Shown here one piece after another: positions 6,392-14,100 of a stretch of DNA of 14,160 bases. How positions within the stretch are numbered: the stretch's first letter is position 1; each line of letters begins with the position of its first letter. The stretch covers positions 1-14,160 of the forward strand of contig APFI01000114.1 of NCBI GenBank assembly GCA_000403945.1, in the 5' to 3' direction. The notes under the pieces were generated by a model. That model did no database searches. It worked only from the letters and a program-made list of their open reading frames with translations, and was not told where the DNA came from. The position numbers were made by a program, and so were the translations under genes. Source of the DNA: Desulfovibrio sp. Dsv1 (GTDB lineage: Bacteria; Desulfobacterota; Desulfovibrionia; Desulfovibrionales; Desulfovibrionaceae).

Positions 6392-7504
6392 ATGAAATTG
6401 ACGATTACCCGCCATTATGTTTTCTGGCTGACTGCGGCGGCCCTGCTGCTTTGCGGGGCTCCGCCCGCACAGGCTGTGCGCATCAAGGATATCGCCACCT
6501 TTTCCGGTGTGCGGGACAACCAGCTTATCGGCTACGGCTTGGTGGTGGGCTTGGCCGGTACCGGCGACAAAAAAGATTCCGTCTTCACCCTGAGCTCCAT
6601 GAAAAACATGATGGACCGCATGGGCATCGGTGTGAATTCCTCGGCCCTGAAAATCAAGAACGTAGCCTCGGTTATGGTTACGGCGCGCATGCCGGTGTCC
6701 TCCAAGCCGGGCAGCCGCCTAGACGTGACCGTTTCTTCGGTGGGCGACGCCACCTCTCTGCTGGGCGGCGTGCTCTTGCAAACCGCGCTCAAGGGCGTGG
6801 ACGGCAAGACCTATTGCTTGGCCCAGGGCTCCCTGACCGTGGGCGGTTTTTCCGTTTCCGGCGCGGCGGCCAGCACCCAGAAAAACGTCAATACTGTGGG
6901 CCTGATCCCTGGCGGCGGCATTGTAGAGCGGGGCATTCCCTTTGAGTTCAACCAGCAGGACAAGCTGACCCTGAACATGAGGGTGGGGGATTTTTCCACG
7001 GCCCAGCAGATAGCCGAGCGGCTCAACGCGGCCATGGGAGGCCCCTATGCCCGCGCTGTGGATTCCATGAGCGTGAGCATGGACGTGCCCCCGCAGTACA
7101 GAAGCAATCTCGTGCCCCTGATGGCCTCGGTGGAGAATCTGGAAGTGACCCCGGACACCGCCGCCAGGGTGGTGGTGGACGAAAAGACCGGCACTGTGGT
7201 GTTGGGCCGGGACGTGCGCATTTCGCGCGCCGCCGTGGCCCACGGCAATCTCCAGATCACCGTGCAGGAAAACGAACAGGTTTCGCAGCCAGGTCCTTTC
7301 TCACAGGGCCAGACAGTGGTCACGCCCCAGACCGATATCAATGTTCGTGAGGAAAACCGCCGTTTGGTGATGGTGGAAGGAGCCACCCTGCAGGAGCTGG
7401 TGGACGGCCTCAACGCCATCGGGGCCACGCCCCGAGACCTGATTTCCATTTTGCGCAGCCTGCAGGTGTCGGGTTCACTGCACGCGGAGCTGGAGGTGAT
7501 CTGA
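6392..7504 (+). CDS. flgI: Flagellar P-ring protein
   Basis: FlgI polymerises in the periplasm into the P-ring around the rod, in the peptidoglycan layer. The protein has 370 residues, normal for the family. The signal peptide is MKLTITRHYVFWLTAAALLL followed by CGAPPAQA, with cleavage expected after A28. The mature N-terminus VRIKDIATFSGVRDNQLIGY and the following GLVVGLAGTGD are the classic FlgI start, and the end LHAELEVI is also typical. The ATG at 6392 follows AAGGAG by 8 bases. It is the first gene of the flgI-to-fliW operon. The L-ring gene flgH and flgA, often next to flgI, are not in the window. Its stop is one base before flgJ begins. Confidence 0.96.
   Translation: MKLTITRHYVFWLTAAALLLCGAPPAQAVRIKDIATFSGVRDNQLIGYGLVVGLAGTGDKKDSVFTLSSMKNMMDRMGIGVNSSALKIKNVASVMVTARMPVSSKPGSRLDVTVSSVGDATSLLGGVLLQTALKGVDGKTYCLAQGSLTVGGFSVSGAAASTQKNVNTVGLIPGGGIVERGIPFEFNQQDKLTLNMRVGDFSTAQQIAERLNAAMGGPYARAVDSMSVSMDVPPQYRSNLVPLMASVENLEVTPDTAARVVVDEKTGTVVLGRDVRISRAAVAHGNLQITVQENEQVSQPGPFSQGQTVVTPQTDINVREENRRLVMVEGATLQELVDGLNAIGATPRDLISILRSLQVSGSLHAELEVI
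7492..7500 (+). promoter_or_regulatory. Very strong flgJ ribosome-binding site inside flgI
   Basis: GGAGGTGAT matches the anti-Shine-Dalgarno complement over 9 bases and lies 5 bases before the flgJ ATG at 7506. It is encoded in the last FlgI codons, so flgJ is translationally linked to flgI. Confidence 0.8.
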
Positions 7505-7505
7505 G

Positions 7506-8936
7506 ATGACAGCACCCCTCAATACCGTCCCGGCCATGATTTCGCCGGAAAGCGCGTCCAACGAAAGTTCCCGCCGTGATCTCCATGCCCGGATCGCCAG
7601 TCTGGGCGACCTCGGCGGCAAAAAGATTTCGCCCGAGGCCAAGGCCAAGAAACTGCATGAGGCCTGCGAAGGTTTTGAATCAGTCTTCATCCAGAAGATG
7701 TGGCAGGAGATGCGCAACACCCTGCCCAAGAACGGCCTGCTGCACGGACGCGAGGAGCAGTTCTGGCAGGACATGTACGACCAAGAGCTGTCCAAAAAAA
7801 TGACGTCCGCCGGAGGCATCGGTCTGGCGGATATGATGTATGAACAGCTCTCGCGCAATCTGATTTCCGCCAGCCGCAGCGCGGCGGGGCCCAGCCGCAG
7901 CGCGGCTTTCAGCCCTTCGGCGGCTCCCCTCCTGCCGGAAACGTCCGCAACTCCGGCGGCGGAACAGCCCGTCGCGGCAGCCGCAAACGACGTTCCGACC
8001 GCAGGCCGGGTGCCCGACGCGGGACGCGCCGGATCTTCCATCTATGACGGCGTTGCGCCGCAAATGGGCGTGGTGGAACGGAATGACGCGGCGAGCAACG
8101 GCCCGGTCGACGATCCGACAGCGCGGGCCGGGGCGGCGCTGGACGCAAGCACCCAAAATGAAGCTGAAATTCTGAGTAATCCCGAAGTGGAGCAGGCTCT
8201 GGCCTCCCTGCGCGCCCGGCAGATCCTGAACCCGCCCGCGCAAGAAAAGACGACAACCGCGCACGCCGGGCGGGGCGCGCGGCAGGAGGGACTTTCCGGT
8301 CTGGAACTGGCCCGGATGAGCCAGCGCGAGGCCGGGGACAAGCTCGGTCCGAACGCCGTGCGGCCCCCCCTGCGGCATTTGAACCGGCCCGGCGGGATTG
8401 TGGAGCGGCACGCCGCCAACGGACAGGCCGCACCCGGCACGGAGGAAAGTCCGTTCGTGGGAGCAGCTGCGGCTATTCAGGCGGCCGCGCTGTCCACACA
8501 TGCCGCTCCCGGCGCGTCTCCAGCACCGCTGAACCAGGCGCGGGAGCAAAATCAGGGGCAGGTCCAGACCCAGGCCGTCGAAACCGTCCCGCAGACCCGC
8601 ACGGTGCGCTATACCACCAATATCCCGCAGAAGAGCCGCAGCCGGCGCGGCCAGAATATGCTCCGCACCCTGAATACGGACGGTACGGGATCGGGCAACC
8701 GCGCCGGTGCCGGACTGGCCGCCTATCATGCGGCCCAAGCGCAGAGCCAGGCCGCCCAGGCCAATGCCGCTCCCGCCGTCGCCCAAAGCAATACGGCCCA
8801 GATGTCGGCGGCTCAGTCCGCCACCCCGGATCCGCTGCTCACCGCCCGCTCGGCGGCGGAGCAGGGTGCGGCGACTGACGGCACGGCGGCTTCATTCAGC
8901 ATTCCGCCGCTAACGGCCGGAGAGTTGCGCGGTTAA
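7506..8936 (+). CDS. flgJ: Flagellar rod-binding protein FlgJ with long low-complexity tail
   Basis: The protein has 476 residues. Residues about 44-116 are the FlgJ rod-binding domain: ACEGFESVFIQKMWQEMR (53-70), then FWQDMYDQELSKKM (86-99) and GGIGLADMMYEQL (103-115). It helps cap and assemble the rod in the periplasm. The muramidase domain of enterobacterial FlgJ is absent, as in many delta- and alpha-proteobacterial single-domain forms. What follows is unusual: about 356 residues rich in Ala, Gln, Ser, Pro and Arg, with no visible fold, apart from a basic patch VRYTTNIPQKSRSRRGQNML (367-386) and an end of SIPPLTAGELRG. No signal peptide is present, consistent with export through the flagellar apparatus. 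The one-base gap to flgI and the strong ribosome site fix the start. The N-terminal call is firm; the tail is of unknown role. Confidence 0.88.
   Translation: MTAPLNTVPAMISPESASNESSRRDLHARIASLGDLGGKKISPEAKAKKLHEACEGFESVFIQKMWQEMRNTLPKNGLLHGREEQFWQDMYDQELSKKMTSAGGIGLADMMYEQLSRNLISASRSAAGPSRSAAFSPSAAPLLPETSATPAAEQPVAAAANDVPTAGRVPDAGRAGSSIYDGVAPQMGVVERNDAASNGPVDDPTARAGAALDASTQNEAEILSNPEVEQALASLRARQILNPPAQEKTTTAHAGRGARQEGLSGLELARMSQREAGDKLGPNAVRPPLRHLNRPGGIVERHAANGQAAPGTEESPFVGAAAAIQAAALSTHAAPGASPAPLNQAREQNQGQVQTQAVETVPQTRTVRYTTNIPQKSRSRRGQNMLRTLNTDGTGSGNRAGAGLAAYHAAQAQSQAAQANAAPAVAQSNTAQMSAAQSATPDPLLTARSAAEQGAATDGTAASFSIPPLTAGELRG
7870..7906 (+). repeat. Short tandem repeat within the flgJ tail
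   Basis: A 16-base unit (CCAGCCGCAGCGCGGC) occurs at 7870-7885 and 7891-7906, a 21-base period that keeps frame and encodes SRSAAGP then SRSAAFS. It suggests that part of the low-complexity tail grew by slippage or duplication. Confidence 0.7.
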
Positions 8937-8993
8937 ACGGCATGAATTTTGCTTGATTGAGGCGGGGGGCAGTTTTTACCCGGAGCGCGGCAA

Positions 8994-9001
8994 ACCGATA
9001 A
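8994..9001 (+). promoter_or_regulatory. Possible sigma-28 -10 element before flgN
   Basis: ACCGATAA matches GCCGATAA at 7 of 8 positions and lies 39 bases before the flgN ATG. It is in the 104-base gap between flgJ and flgN, the only sizeable gap in the operon. However, the sequence 11 bases upstream (TTTACCCG) is a poor -35, so this is a half-site only. An internal late promoter for flgN-flgK-flgL would make sense. Confidence 0.25.
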
Positions 9002-9040
9002 CGAGGCACCGCCCTGACCTTCAAGGCCAAGCGAGGCGTT

Positions 9041-9508
9041 ATGTACCAGAGAATTCATGAAAGTTTATCCCGTCAGGACAAGGCGCTCGCGCTGTTGCGC
9101 GATCTGTTGGAAGAGGAATACCGTATCCTGCTGTCGAGGGACACGGACGGCGTGGTGGCGCAGGAATTTTCCATTCAGGAACTGATCCGTCAGCTGGCTG
9201 TGGAAAAGGCTGTGGTCATCAGGGCGCTGGACGGCGTGCGCGTGACGGAATACGCCCGCTCCCTGCCGGAAGAGCAGGGAGGGGTGCTGCTTGGGCTGTT
9301 CCGCTCCGTGGATTTCCAGGAGCAGGGGGTTTCCCGCCAGGCTTCGCGCAACGCTCAGCTTTCTTTGGCGCTGCTGGACCAGAGCAGCCGCACCTTGCAG
9401 GCCCTGGCCAGCAAGGCCATGCCGCCCAAGACGGAAACCTACGGCCGCAGGGGTGGCATGCGCCCCGAGTCCCACCCGCAGGCGGCCATCATTTCCGGGA
9501 GGCTCTAA
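9041..9508 (+). CDS. flgN: FlgN-like export chaperone for hook-associated proteins
   Basis: FlgN-type proteins bind the C-terminal helices of FlgK and FlgL in the cytoplasm and deliver them to the flagellar export gate. The protein has 155 residues, is almost entirely helical and acidic-to-neutral, with coiled-coil character at about 3-65 and 85-127, and a C-terminal YGRRG motif (134-138) typical of this family. Sequence identity in the family is low, so the call also leans on position: directly upstream of flgK, with three bases between stop and start. The ATG at 9041 has GCGAGG close upstream. Confidence 0.8.
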   Translation: MYQRIHESLSRQDKALALLRDLLEEEYRILLSRDTDGVVAQEFSIQELIRQLAVEKAVVIRALDGVRVTEYARSLPEEQGGVLLGLFRSVDFQEQGVSRQASRNAQLSLALLDQSSRTLQALASKAMPPKTETYGRRGGMRPESHPQAAIISGRL

Positions 9509-9511
9509 GCC

Positions 9512-11650
9512 ATGCTCAGTGGTCTGCTCAACATCGGCCAGTCGGCCCTCAATGCTTCCCAGGCCTGGATCTCGGTCACTGGCAACAATCTTGCCAATGT
9601 GGATACCGAGGGTTACTCGCGTCAGTACGTGGATCAACGCGACGCGGGCGGCCTCACGGCGACCAAGCCCGGCGCGCAGGGGCTGGGGGTCAACGCCCAG
9701 CAGATCATGCGTTTTTTCGACGCCTTTCTGGAACGTTCCTATGTGCGCCAATCCACCAATTCCGCGCGCTGGGACGAGCAGGACACTATTATGGCATCGC
9801 TGGAGAACATCTTCAACGAGTCCAACCGCGCGGGACTCAGCTCCTCGCTAAACAAATTCTTCACTGCCTGGCAGGCTCTGGCCCTGCGTCCGGATGACAC
9901 GGCCACCCGCGAGAGCCTGCTTTCCTATGCCGACAACCTCAGTGACATGTTCGGCAGCACCATGGACGGCATCCAGGCTATCCGGAAGGAAATGGATGTT
10001 TCCATCGGCCAGACCGTGGACCGCGTCAACGACCTCGCCAAGTCCATCGCCGATCTCAACAGGCAGATCACCGCCAATACCGTGGACGGCATCAGCAATC
10101 CCAACAGCCTGCTGGACAAGCGCGACCAGCTGGTGCGTGAGCTGGCCACACTGGCGGACGTGGAAACCATCGACAACGGCAAGGGCAATTTCCGGGTCCA
10201 GCTGACCACCGGCCAACCGCTGGTGGACGGGCAGAGCACCTATGAGCTGCGGGTCATGGGGCCGCGTGCCGAAGACCGGATCATGGGCAACTCCACCTAC
10301 ACGGGAACCGTGAAGTACGACGGCTCGGACAGCCACGAGTACACGGTGGACATCGTCAATGGCGGCGATGTGGGCGATGTGCCGCCGCCGCAGTTCCGCG
10401 TCTCTCTGGACGGCGGCAAAACCTGGCTGCGTGACGAGAACGGTCAGGAACTGCATTTCGACATTACGGACAACGACGGCGATGGCGAGGTTGACCCGGT
10501 TCTGGTCAAGGATCTGAAAATTTCCTTTACCAAGTCGACCGATTTTCACGCTGGCGACAAGTTTGACATCGTGCCCAAGAGCGGTCTGTACTGGATCGAG
10601 CCTACGCACGGTCCGCAGAACATCACTCCGCAGGTCCGTTTTGACGGCACGGACAACCAGAGCCGCCTTACCGGCGGCAAGCTGGCCGCGTACTACAATA
10701 TCCGCGATGACAACTGCGGCCGCTACATGGACGAACTCAACGCCGTGACCTCTTCCCTGATCTGGGAAGTGAACCGCATCCACAGCCAAGGCACGGGCTT
10801 GAGTATGCTGGATTACGCCCAGGGCCAGCAGAAGGTGGAGGATGTCAGCCAGGCACTGGGCTCGGCCCAAGCCATTCTACCCTTTTCGGACAGGCTTCAG
10901 GAAGGCAACGTCAATTTTCATTTTTACGATAAGACCACCGGCGACTATACGGCCTCCGGCATGTTGGATTTTGACCCGGCCACGCCCGGCATCCAGAATT
11001 TTGATCCTTCCAGCCATAGTCTGGAAGACGTGCGCGACGCCATCAACGGAATGGTGAGGGCGGACGGCACCCCCCTCGCGCCGTCGCCACTCAAGGCCAG
11101 CATCCAAGACGGCAAGCTGATCATTGAAACCAGTCCCGCCGCCAACGTGCGCTTCGGCATGGGCGCGGACAGCACGGGCCTGATGGCCGCTCTGGGCATC
11201 AATACTTTTTTCAGCGGCGACAACGCCTCCAATCTGGCCGTCAGCAGCCGGATGCACAGCAATACCAATCTGATCGCTTCGGGCCAGGTTAACGGCCAGC
11301 ATCAGGCCAATGTGGGCGACAACGCCACCGCCGAGGCCATAGGCAAGTTGGCCAGCAAGAACGTGACCATTTCCACGCTCTGGAAAACTGTGGACAACCA
11401 GAGCATCTCCCAGTACTACGCCAACCTAGTCACCACCGTGGGCTCGGACCGCCGGCTTTCCAGGACCAATGCCGAATATCACACCGCGCTGACCAATGAT
11501 CTGGCCGAACGCACGGCTTCGGTGTCGGGTGTGAACATGGATGAGGAAATGAGCAATCTGATCAAATTTCAGCACTCCTACACTGCGGCGGCCAAGCTGA
11601 TCACCACCGCCGACCAGATGCTGCAAACCCTGCTCGGACTCAAGCAGTAA
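9512..11650 (+). CDS. flgK: Flagellar hook-associated protein 1
   Basis: FlgK forms the first ring of the hook-filament junction. The N-terminal rod/hook domain (about 1-60) carries LLNIGQSALNASQAWISVTG and NNLANVDTEGYSRQ; the C-terminal helix pair is NMDEEMSNLIKFQHSYTAAA to LQTLLGLKQ (675-712). At 712 residues it is much longer than the 547 of enterobacterial FlgK. Extra material in the exposed middle includes a module (about 277-365) with the Asp-box motif SLDGGKTW (298-305) and a calcium-loop-like DNDGDGEVD (320-328, pattern D-x-D-x-D-G-x-x-D). The ATG at 9512 follows GGAGG (9498-9502) by 9 bases. It shares the Asp-box module with flgL, 18 bases downstream. Confidence 0.95.
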   Translation: MLSGLLNIGQSALNASQAWISVTGNNLANVDTEGYSRQYVDQRDAGGLTATKPGAQGLGVNAQQIMRFFDAFLERSYVRQSTNSARWDEQDTIMASLENIFNESNRAGLSSSLNKFFTAWQALALRPDDTATRESLLSYADNLSDMFGSTMDGIQAIRKEMDVSIGQTVDRVNDLAKSIADLNRQITANTVDGISNPNSLLDKRDQLVRELATLADVETIDNGKGNFRVQLTTGQPLVDGQSTYELRVMGPRAEDRIMGNSTYTGTVKYDGSDSHEYTVDIVNGGDVGDVPPPQFRVSLDGGKTWLRDENGQELHFDITDNDGDGEVDPVLVKDLKISFTKSTDFHAGDKFDIVPKSGLYWIEPTHGPQNITPQVRFDGTDNQSRLTGGKLAAYYNIRDDNCGRYMDELNAVTSSLIWEVNRIHSQGTGLSMLDYAQGQQKVEDVSQALGSAQAILPFSDRLQEGNVNFHFYDKTTGDYTASGMLDFDPATPGIQNFDPSSHSLEDVRDAINGMVRADGTPLAPSPLKASIQDGKLIIETSPAANVRFGMGADSTGLMAALGINTFFSGDNASNLAVSSRMHSNTNLIASGQVNGQHQANVGDNATAEAIGKLASKNVTISTLWKTVDNQSISQYYANLVTTVGSDRRLSRTNAEYHTALTNDLAERTASVSGVNMDEEMSNLIKFQHSYTAAAKLITTADQMLQTLLGLKQ

Positions 11651-11668
11651 GGCGCGAGGGAAAGGAGT

Positions 11669-13207
11669 ATGGCTATCCGCATCACTCAGAGCATGATGTA
11701 CAGCGACATGGTCGGCCAGATGCAGAAAAATCTGGCGGGCTACATGGGGAGCAACGAGCAGGGTTCCACTCAGAAGAAGATCAACCGGCCCTCGGACGAT
11801 CCCGCCGGTACGTACCGCGTGCTCACCACCCGCGATGACCTCAATGCCACGGCCCAGTACCAGACCAATGTGGACACGGCCAAGGGCTGGGTACAGCTGT
11901 CCATGAATATTCTGGGCAACAAGGTGTCCACAGCCATCACGGGCATCAAAACCCTGGCCGAACAGGCTTCCTCCGGCACGTACACCGCCGCGCAGCGCGA
12001 GATCATGGCCAACCAAGTCCGGCAGTACTTCGGCGAACTGCTCAACTATGCCAATACGGAATTTGAGGGCAAGAGTCTGTTCGCCGGACACAGATACGAC
12101 AGCAGCGCCTTTGAGGAAGGTCTGGCCCTGACCAGCTGGGATGACAACTGGTCAGGCGTGCTTAACCAGGGCGGTTACAGCATCCAGGGCGCGACCGGCT
12201 CGACCACGCTGATCCAGTTCACCAGCGACGGCACGTTGGGTGTGAACGCGCTGACCTACCGCTGGTCCAAGGACGGCGGCGCCACTTGGACCGATGCGAC
12301 AGTGGCTGCGGGCAGCCGCGAGCTGGTGGCCGATGGCGTCGTTGTGACCCTGGACCAGAACATGCCGGTCAGCGCGGCGGACGTGGACGCGGGGCCGGGA
12401 GCCAAGAACGGCACCCTGCTTTATATCCGGCCCACTGCCGTGTACCAGGGCGATGACAAGGATCCGCCGCCGGAAATGACCATCATGGGCGGCCAGCGGG
12501 GGCTCGCGGCTTCGGCCAGAGGAACATTCAACAAAAATATGCTGGTGCGCATCGACACCGCCGCAGACCTGAATACTGTGGGCAATGAATTCACTTGGTC
12601 CTACAGCACTGACTGCGGTGCCACTTGGGTCACGGCCAAGGGGCAGACCACAGGCGGCGGCACGGTGCGCCTGCCCGTGCCCGGCGGCTACATGGATCTG
12701 GACGCCGCAGCGGCGGTTGGCGGCACCACGGTGCCAGCTGGCGCGCAGGTGCTGATCCATCCCTCCCGCGCAGATCTGAATTACGAGATCTTCAAGGACA
12801 CCTATATTTCCGTAAACGGGGTGGGTAAGGATATCTTCGGCGGCTATTACCAAGGCAAGCCCTCCATTGAAGGCGACGCCAATCTTTTCGAAGTGGTGGG
12901 CAATTTCATCGGTTATCTTGAAGGCAACAATCAGGAGGGCTGCCAGAAAACCCTGGCCGCTCTGGGAAAGGCGCATGAGACTGTACTTGCCGAATCCACC
13001 CGTCTGGGCGGGTTGGAAAATCGTATAGAAATGGCCTCGGACGTTCTCAGCTTCCAGAAACTGGACCAGCAGGAACGATTGAGCTATACGGAAGATATAG
13101 ACCTGACCGAACTGCTGACAAAACTCACTCGGCAACAGCTCACCTATCAGACGGTGCTTCAGTCCTCATCCATGATCATGAAACTGAGCCTTGCCAACTA
13201 TGTATAG
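11669..13207 (+). CDS. flgL: Flagellar hook-associated protein 3
   Basis: FlgL forms the second junction ring, between FlgK and the flagellin filament. Flagellin-like ends are clear: MAIRITQSMMYSDMVGQMQK (1-20) with KKINRPSDDPAG (36-47) near the start, and LTELLTKLTRQQLTYQTVLQ (479-498) to SLANYV at the end. At 512 residues it is about 195 longer than the 317-residue enterobacterial protein. Two tandem segments in the middle (about 195-262 and 305-377) each carry an Asp-box-type motif, SKDGGATW (200-207) and STDCGATW (313-320), and resemble the extra module in FlgK. The start at 11669 has AAAGGAG ending one base before the ATG, unusually close; GAGGG slightly upstream may serve instead. Confidence 0.94.
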   Translation: MAIRITQSMMYSDMVGQMQKNLAGYMGSNEQGSTQKKINRPSDDPAGTYRVLTTRDDLNATAQYQTNVDTAKGWVQLSMNILGNKVSTAITGIKTLAEQASSGTYTAAQREIMANQVRQYFGELLNYANTEFEGKSLFAGHRYDSSAFEEGLALTSWDDNWSGVLNQGGYSIQGATGSTTLIQFTSDGTLGVNALTYRWSKDGGATWTDATVAAGSRELVADGVVVTLDQNMPVSAADVDAGPGAKNGTLLYIRPTAVYQGDDKDPPPEMTIMGGQRGLAASARGTFNKNMLVRIDTAADLNTVGNEFTWSYSTDCGATWVTAKGQTTGGGTVRLPVPGGYMDLDAAAAVGGTTVPAGAQVLIHPSRADLNYEIFKDTYISVNGVGKDIFGGYYQGKPSIEGDANLFEVVGNFIGYLEGNNQEGCQKTLAALGKAHETVLAESTRLGGLENRIEMASDVLSFQKLDQQERLSYTEDIDLTELLTKLTRQQLTYQTVLQSSSMIMKLSLANYV

Positions 13208-13221
13208 CGTAATGGATACGC
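13207..13221 (+). promoter_or_regulatory. CsrA-binding hairpin over the csrA ribosome-binding site
   Basis: GCGTA (13207-13211) pairs perfectly with TACGC (13217-13221) and presents ATGGA (13212-13216) as the loop, the A-N-G-G-A-in-loop form preferred by CsrA. The GGA (13214-13216) is also the only Shine-Dalgarno candidate for csrA, 6 bases before its ATG. The hairpin begins at the last base of the flgL stop codon. CsrA binding here would block its own translation. Confidence 0.65.
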
Positions 13222-13222
13222 C

Positions 13223-13459
13223 ATGCTGATATTGACGCGACGTCCCGGCGAGAGCCTGTATCTGGGTGAAAACATCCGCATAACCGTTCTTGGTATGCAG
13301 GGCAAACAGGTCAAGCTCGGCCTGGAGGTGCCCGGCGACACCACGGTATATCGCGAGGAGGTCTACAAGCGGGTCATTGAAGAGAACCGTCGCGCGCTGG
13401 CGACAAGCAACGAAGACTTCATGGTGGCTGCTGAACTATGGCACGAAACAAAGAAATAG
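13223..13459 (+). CDS. csrA: Carbon storage regulator, translational repressor
   Basis: CsrA is a dimeric RNA-binding protein that covers GGA-containing ribosome sites and represses translation, classically of flagellin in bacteria that also have FliW. The protein has 78 residues. The RNA-binding strand 1 is MLILTRRPGESLYLGENI (L4, R6 and R7 present) and the second RNA-binding element contains R44 in VYREEVYKRV. The C-terminal extension beyond about residue 60 is longer than in the 61-residue E. coli protein and fits the CsrA type that is bound allosterically by FliW. It lies 15 bases after flgL and its 3' end overlaps fliW by 22 bases. Very secure. Confidence 0.97.
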   Translation: MLILTRRPGESLYLGENIRITVLGMQGKQVKLGLEVPGDTTVYREEVYKRVIEENRRALATSNEDFMVAAELWHETKK

Positions 13460-13923
13460 AGATCAACACCCGTCTCGGGCGGCGCAGCATCGATACCGAC
13501 AAGGTGATCCGTTTTCCGCGCGGTTTGGCTGGTTTTGAGGACGAGCAGAGCTTCATTCTGCTCCAGATCCGGCACGAAGCGCCGCTGCTCATCCTGCAAA
13601 GCGTGAACAATCCACAGGTAGGCCTACTGGTGGCCGATCCCTACAGTTTTCTGCAATCCTATCCGGTCTTGGTGGGTGACGCTGAGCAGAAGCTGCTCCA
13701 GATCGAGCGCATGGAAGACGCAGCCATTCTGGTTACGGTTTCCATTCCCGCCGGGGAACCGGAAAAGGCTGCGCTCAATCTTACCGGGCCCATTGTCATC
13801 AATCACAAGGTCCGTATCGGCCTTCAGGTGCCCCAGGGAGCCGAGGGCCCGTCTCAGATCAATATGCATTCGCTCAAACCCGTGGAGCCGGGCACGGAGC
13901 CCGTCGCAAATTCCGAAGCTTAG
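13438..13923 (+). CDS. fliW: Flagellar assembly factor, CsrA antagonist
   Basis: FliW binds either flagellin or CsrA; when flagellin is exported, freed FliW inhibits CsrA and permits flagellin translation. The protein has 161 residues. The family pattern is evident: an N-terminal strand region followed by KVIRFPRGLAGFEDEQSFIL (22-41), PLLILQSVNNPQVGLLVADP (49-68), ILVTVSIPAG (96-105), NLTGPIVIN (113-121), and a polar tail. The ATG at 13438 lies inside csrA and has only a weak GGTGG upstream, so translation probably depends on ribosomes finishing csrA. It is the last gene of the operon within the window. Confidence 0.95.
   Translation: MARNKEIEINTRLGRRSIDTDKVIRFPRGLAGFEDEQSFILLQIRHEAPLLILQSVNNPQVGLLVADPYSFLQSYPVLVGDAEQKLLQIERMEDAAILVTVSIPAGEPEKAALNLTGPIVINHKVRIGLQVPQGAEGPSQINMHSLKPVEPGTEPVANSEA
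13889..13903 (+). promoter_or_regulatory. Second CsrA-type hairpin in the 3' end of fliW
   Basis: CGGGC (13889-13893) pairs with GCCCG (13899-13903) and displays ACGGA, again A-N-G-G-A in a loop. It is inside coding sequence and GC-rich, so coincidence is possible. It is noted because it is the same geometry as the site at csrA. Confidence 0.25.
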
Positions 13924-14100
13924 CCCGGGCATATTTTCAGGCGTTCAACAAAGACCGTCCCCGGCGGATGGACGCTATCAAGGGGCGCGCAAAAAGGAAA
14001 GTTCCTGTTATCGCGGTTGGTGGACAGGAATTGCGGACGCATGTTTCCGGGGTGGTTCGGTAAAGCGTGGGGAAATGCCCGGCGGCTTGCTGGAAGCAGA
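13924..14100 (+). other. Non-coding stretch after fliW
   Basis: No convincing gene is present. The sequence right after the fliW stop is GC-rich and has no clean hairpin followed by a T run, so transcription may read on. A weak stem, GGCG-GATGGA-CGCT (about 13963-13976), again exposes ATGGA. Near 14062 TAAAG resembles half of a sigma-28 -35, but no -10 follows. It may be the leader of a gene beyond the window. Confidence 0.3.

Noticed and set aside
7680..8786. Minus-strand open frame (368 codons) opposite flgJ
   Set aside because: Long antisense frames are expected in GC-rich low-complexity coding DNA; the plus strand has the conserved rod-binding domain and an ideal ribosome site.
9848..10870. 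Minus-strand open frame (340 codons) opposite flgK
   Set aside because: It is fully inside flgK, whose conserved ends and reading frame are secure.
14062..14090. Second sigma-28 promoter after fliW
   Set aside because: TAAAGCGT is followed by no GCCGATAA-like element at the right distance.
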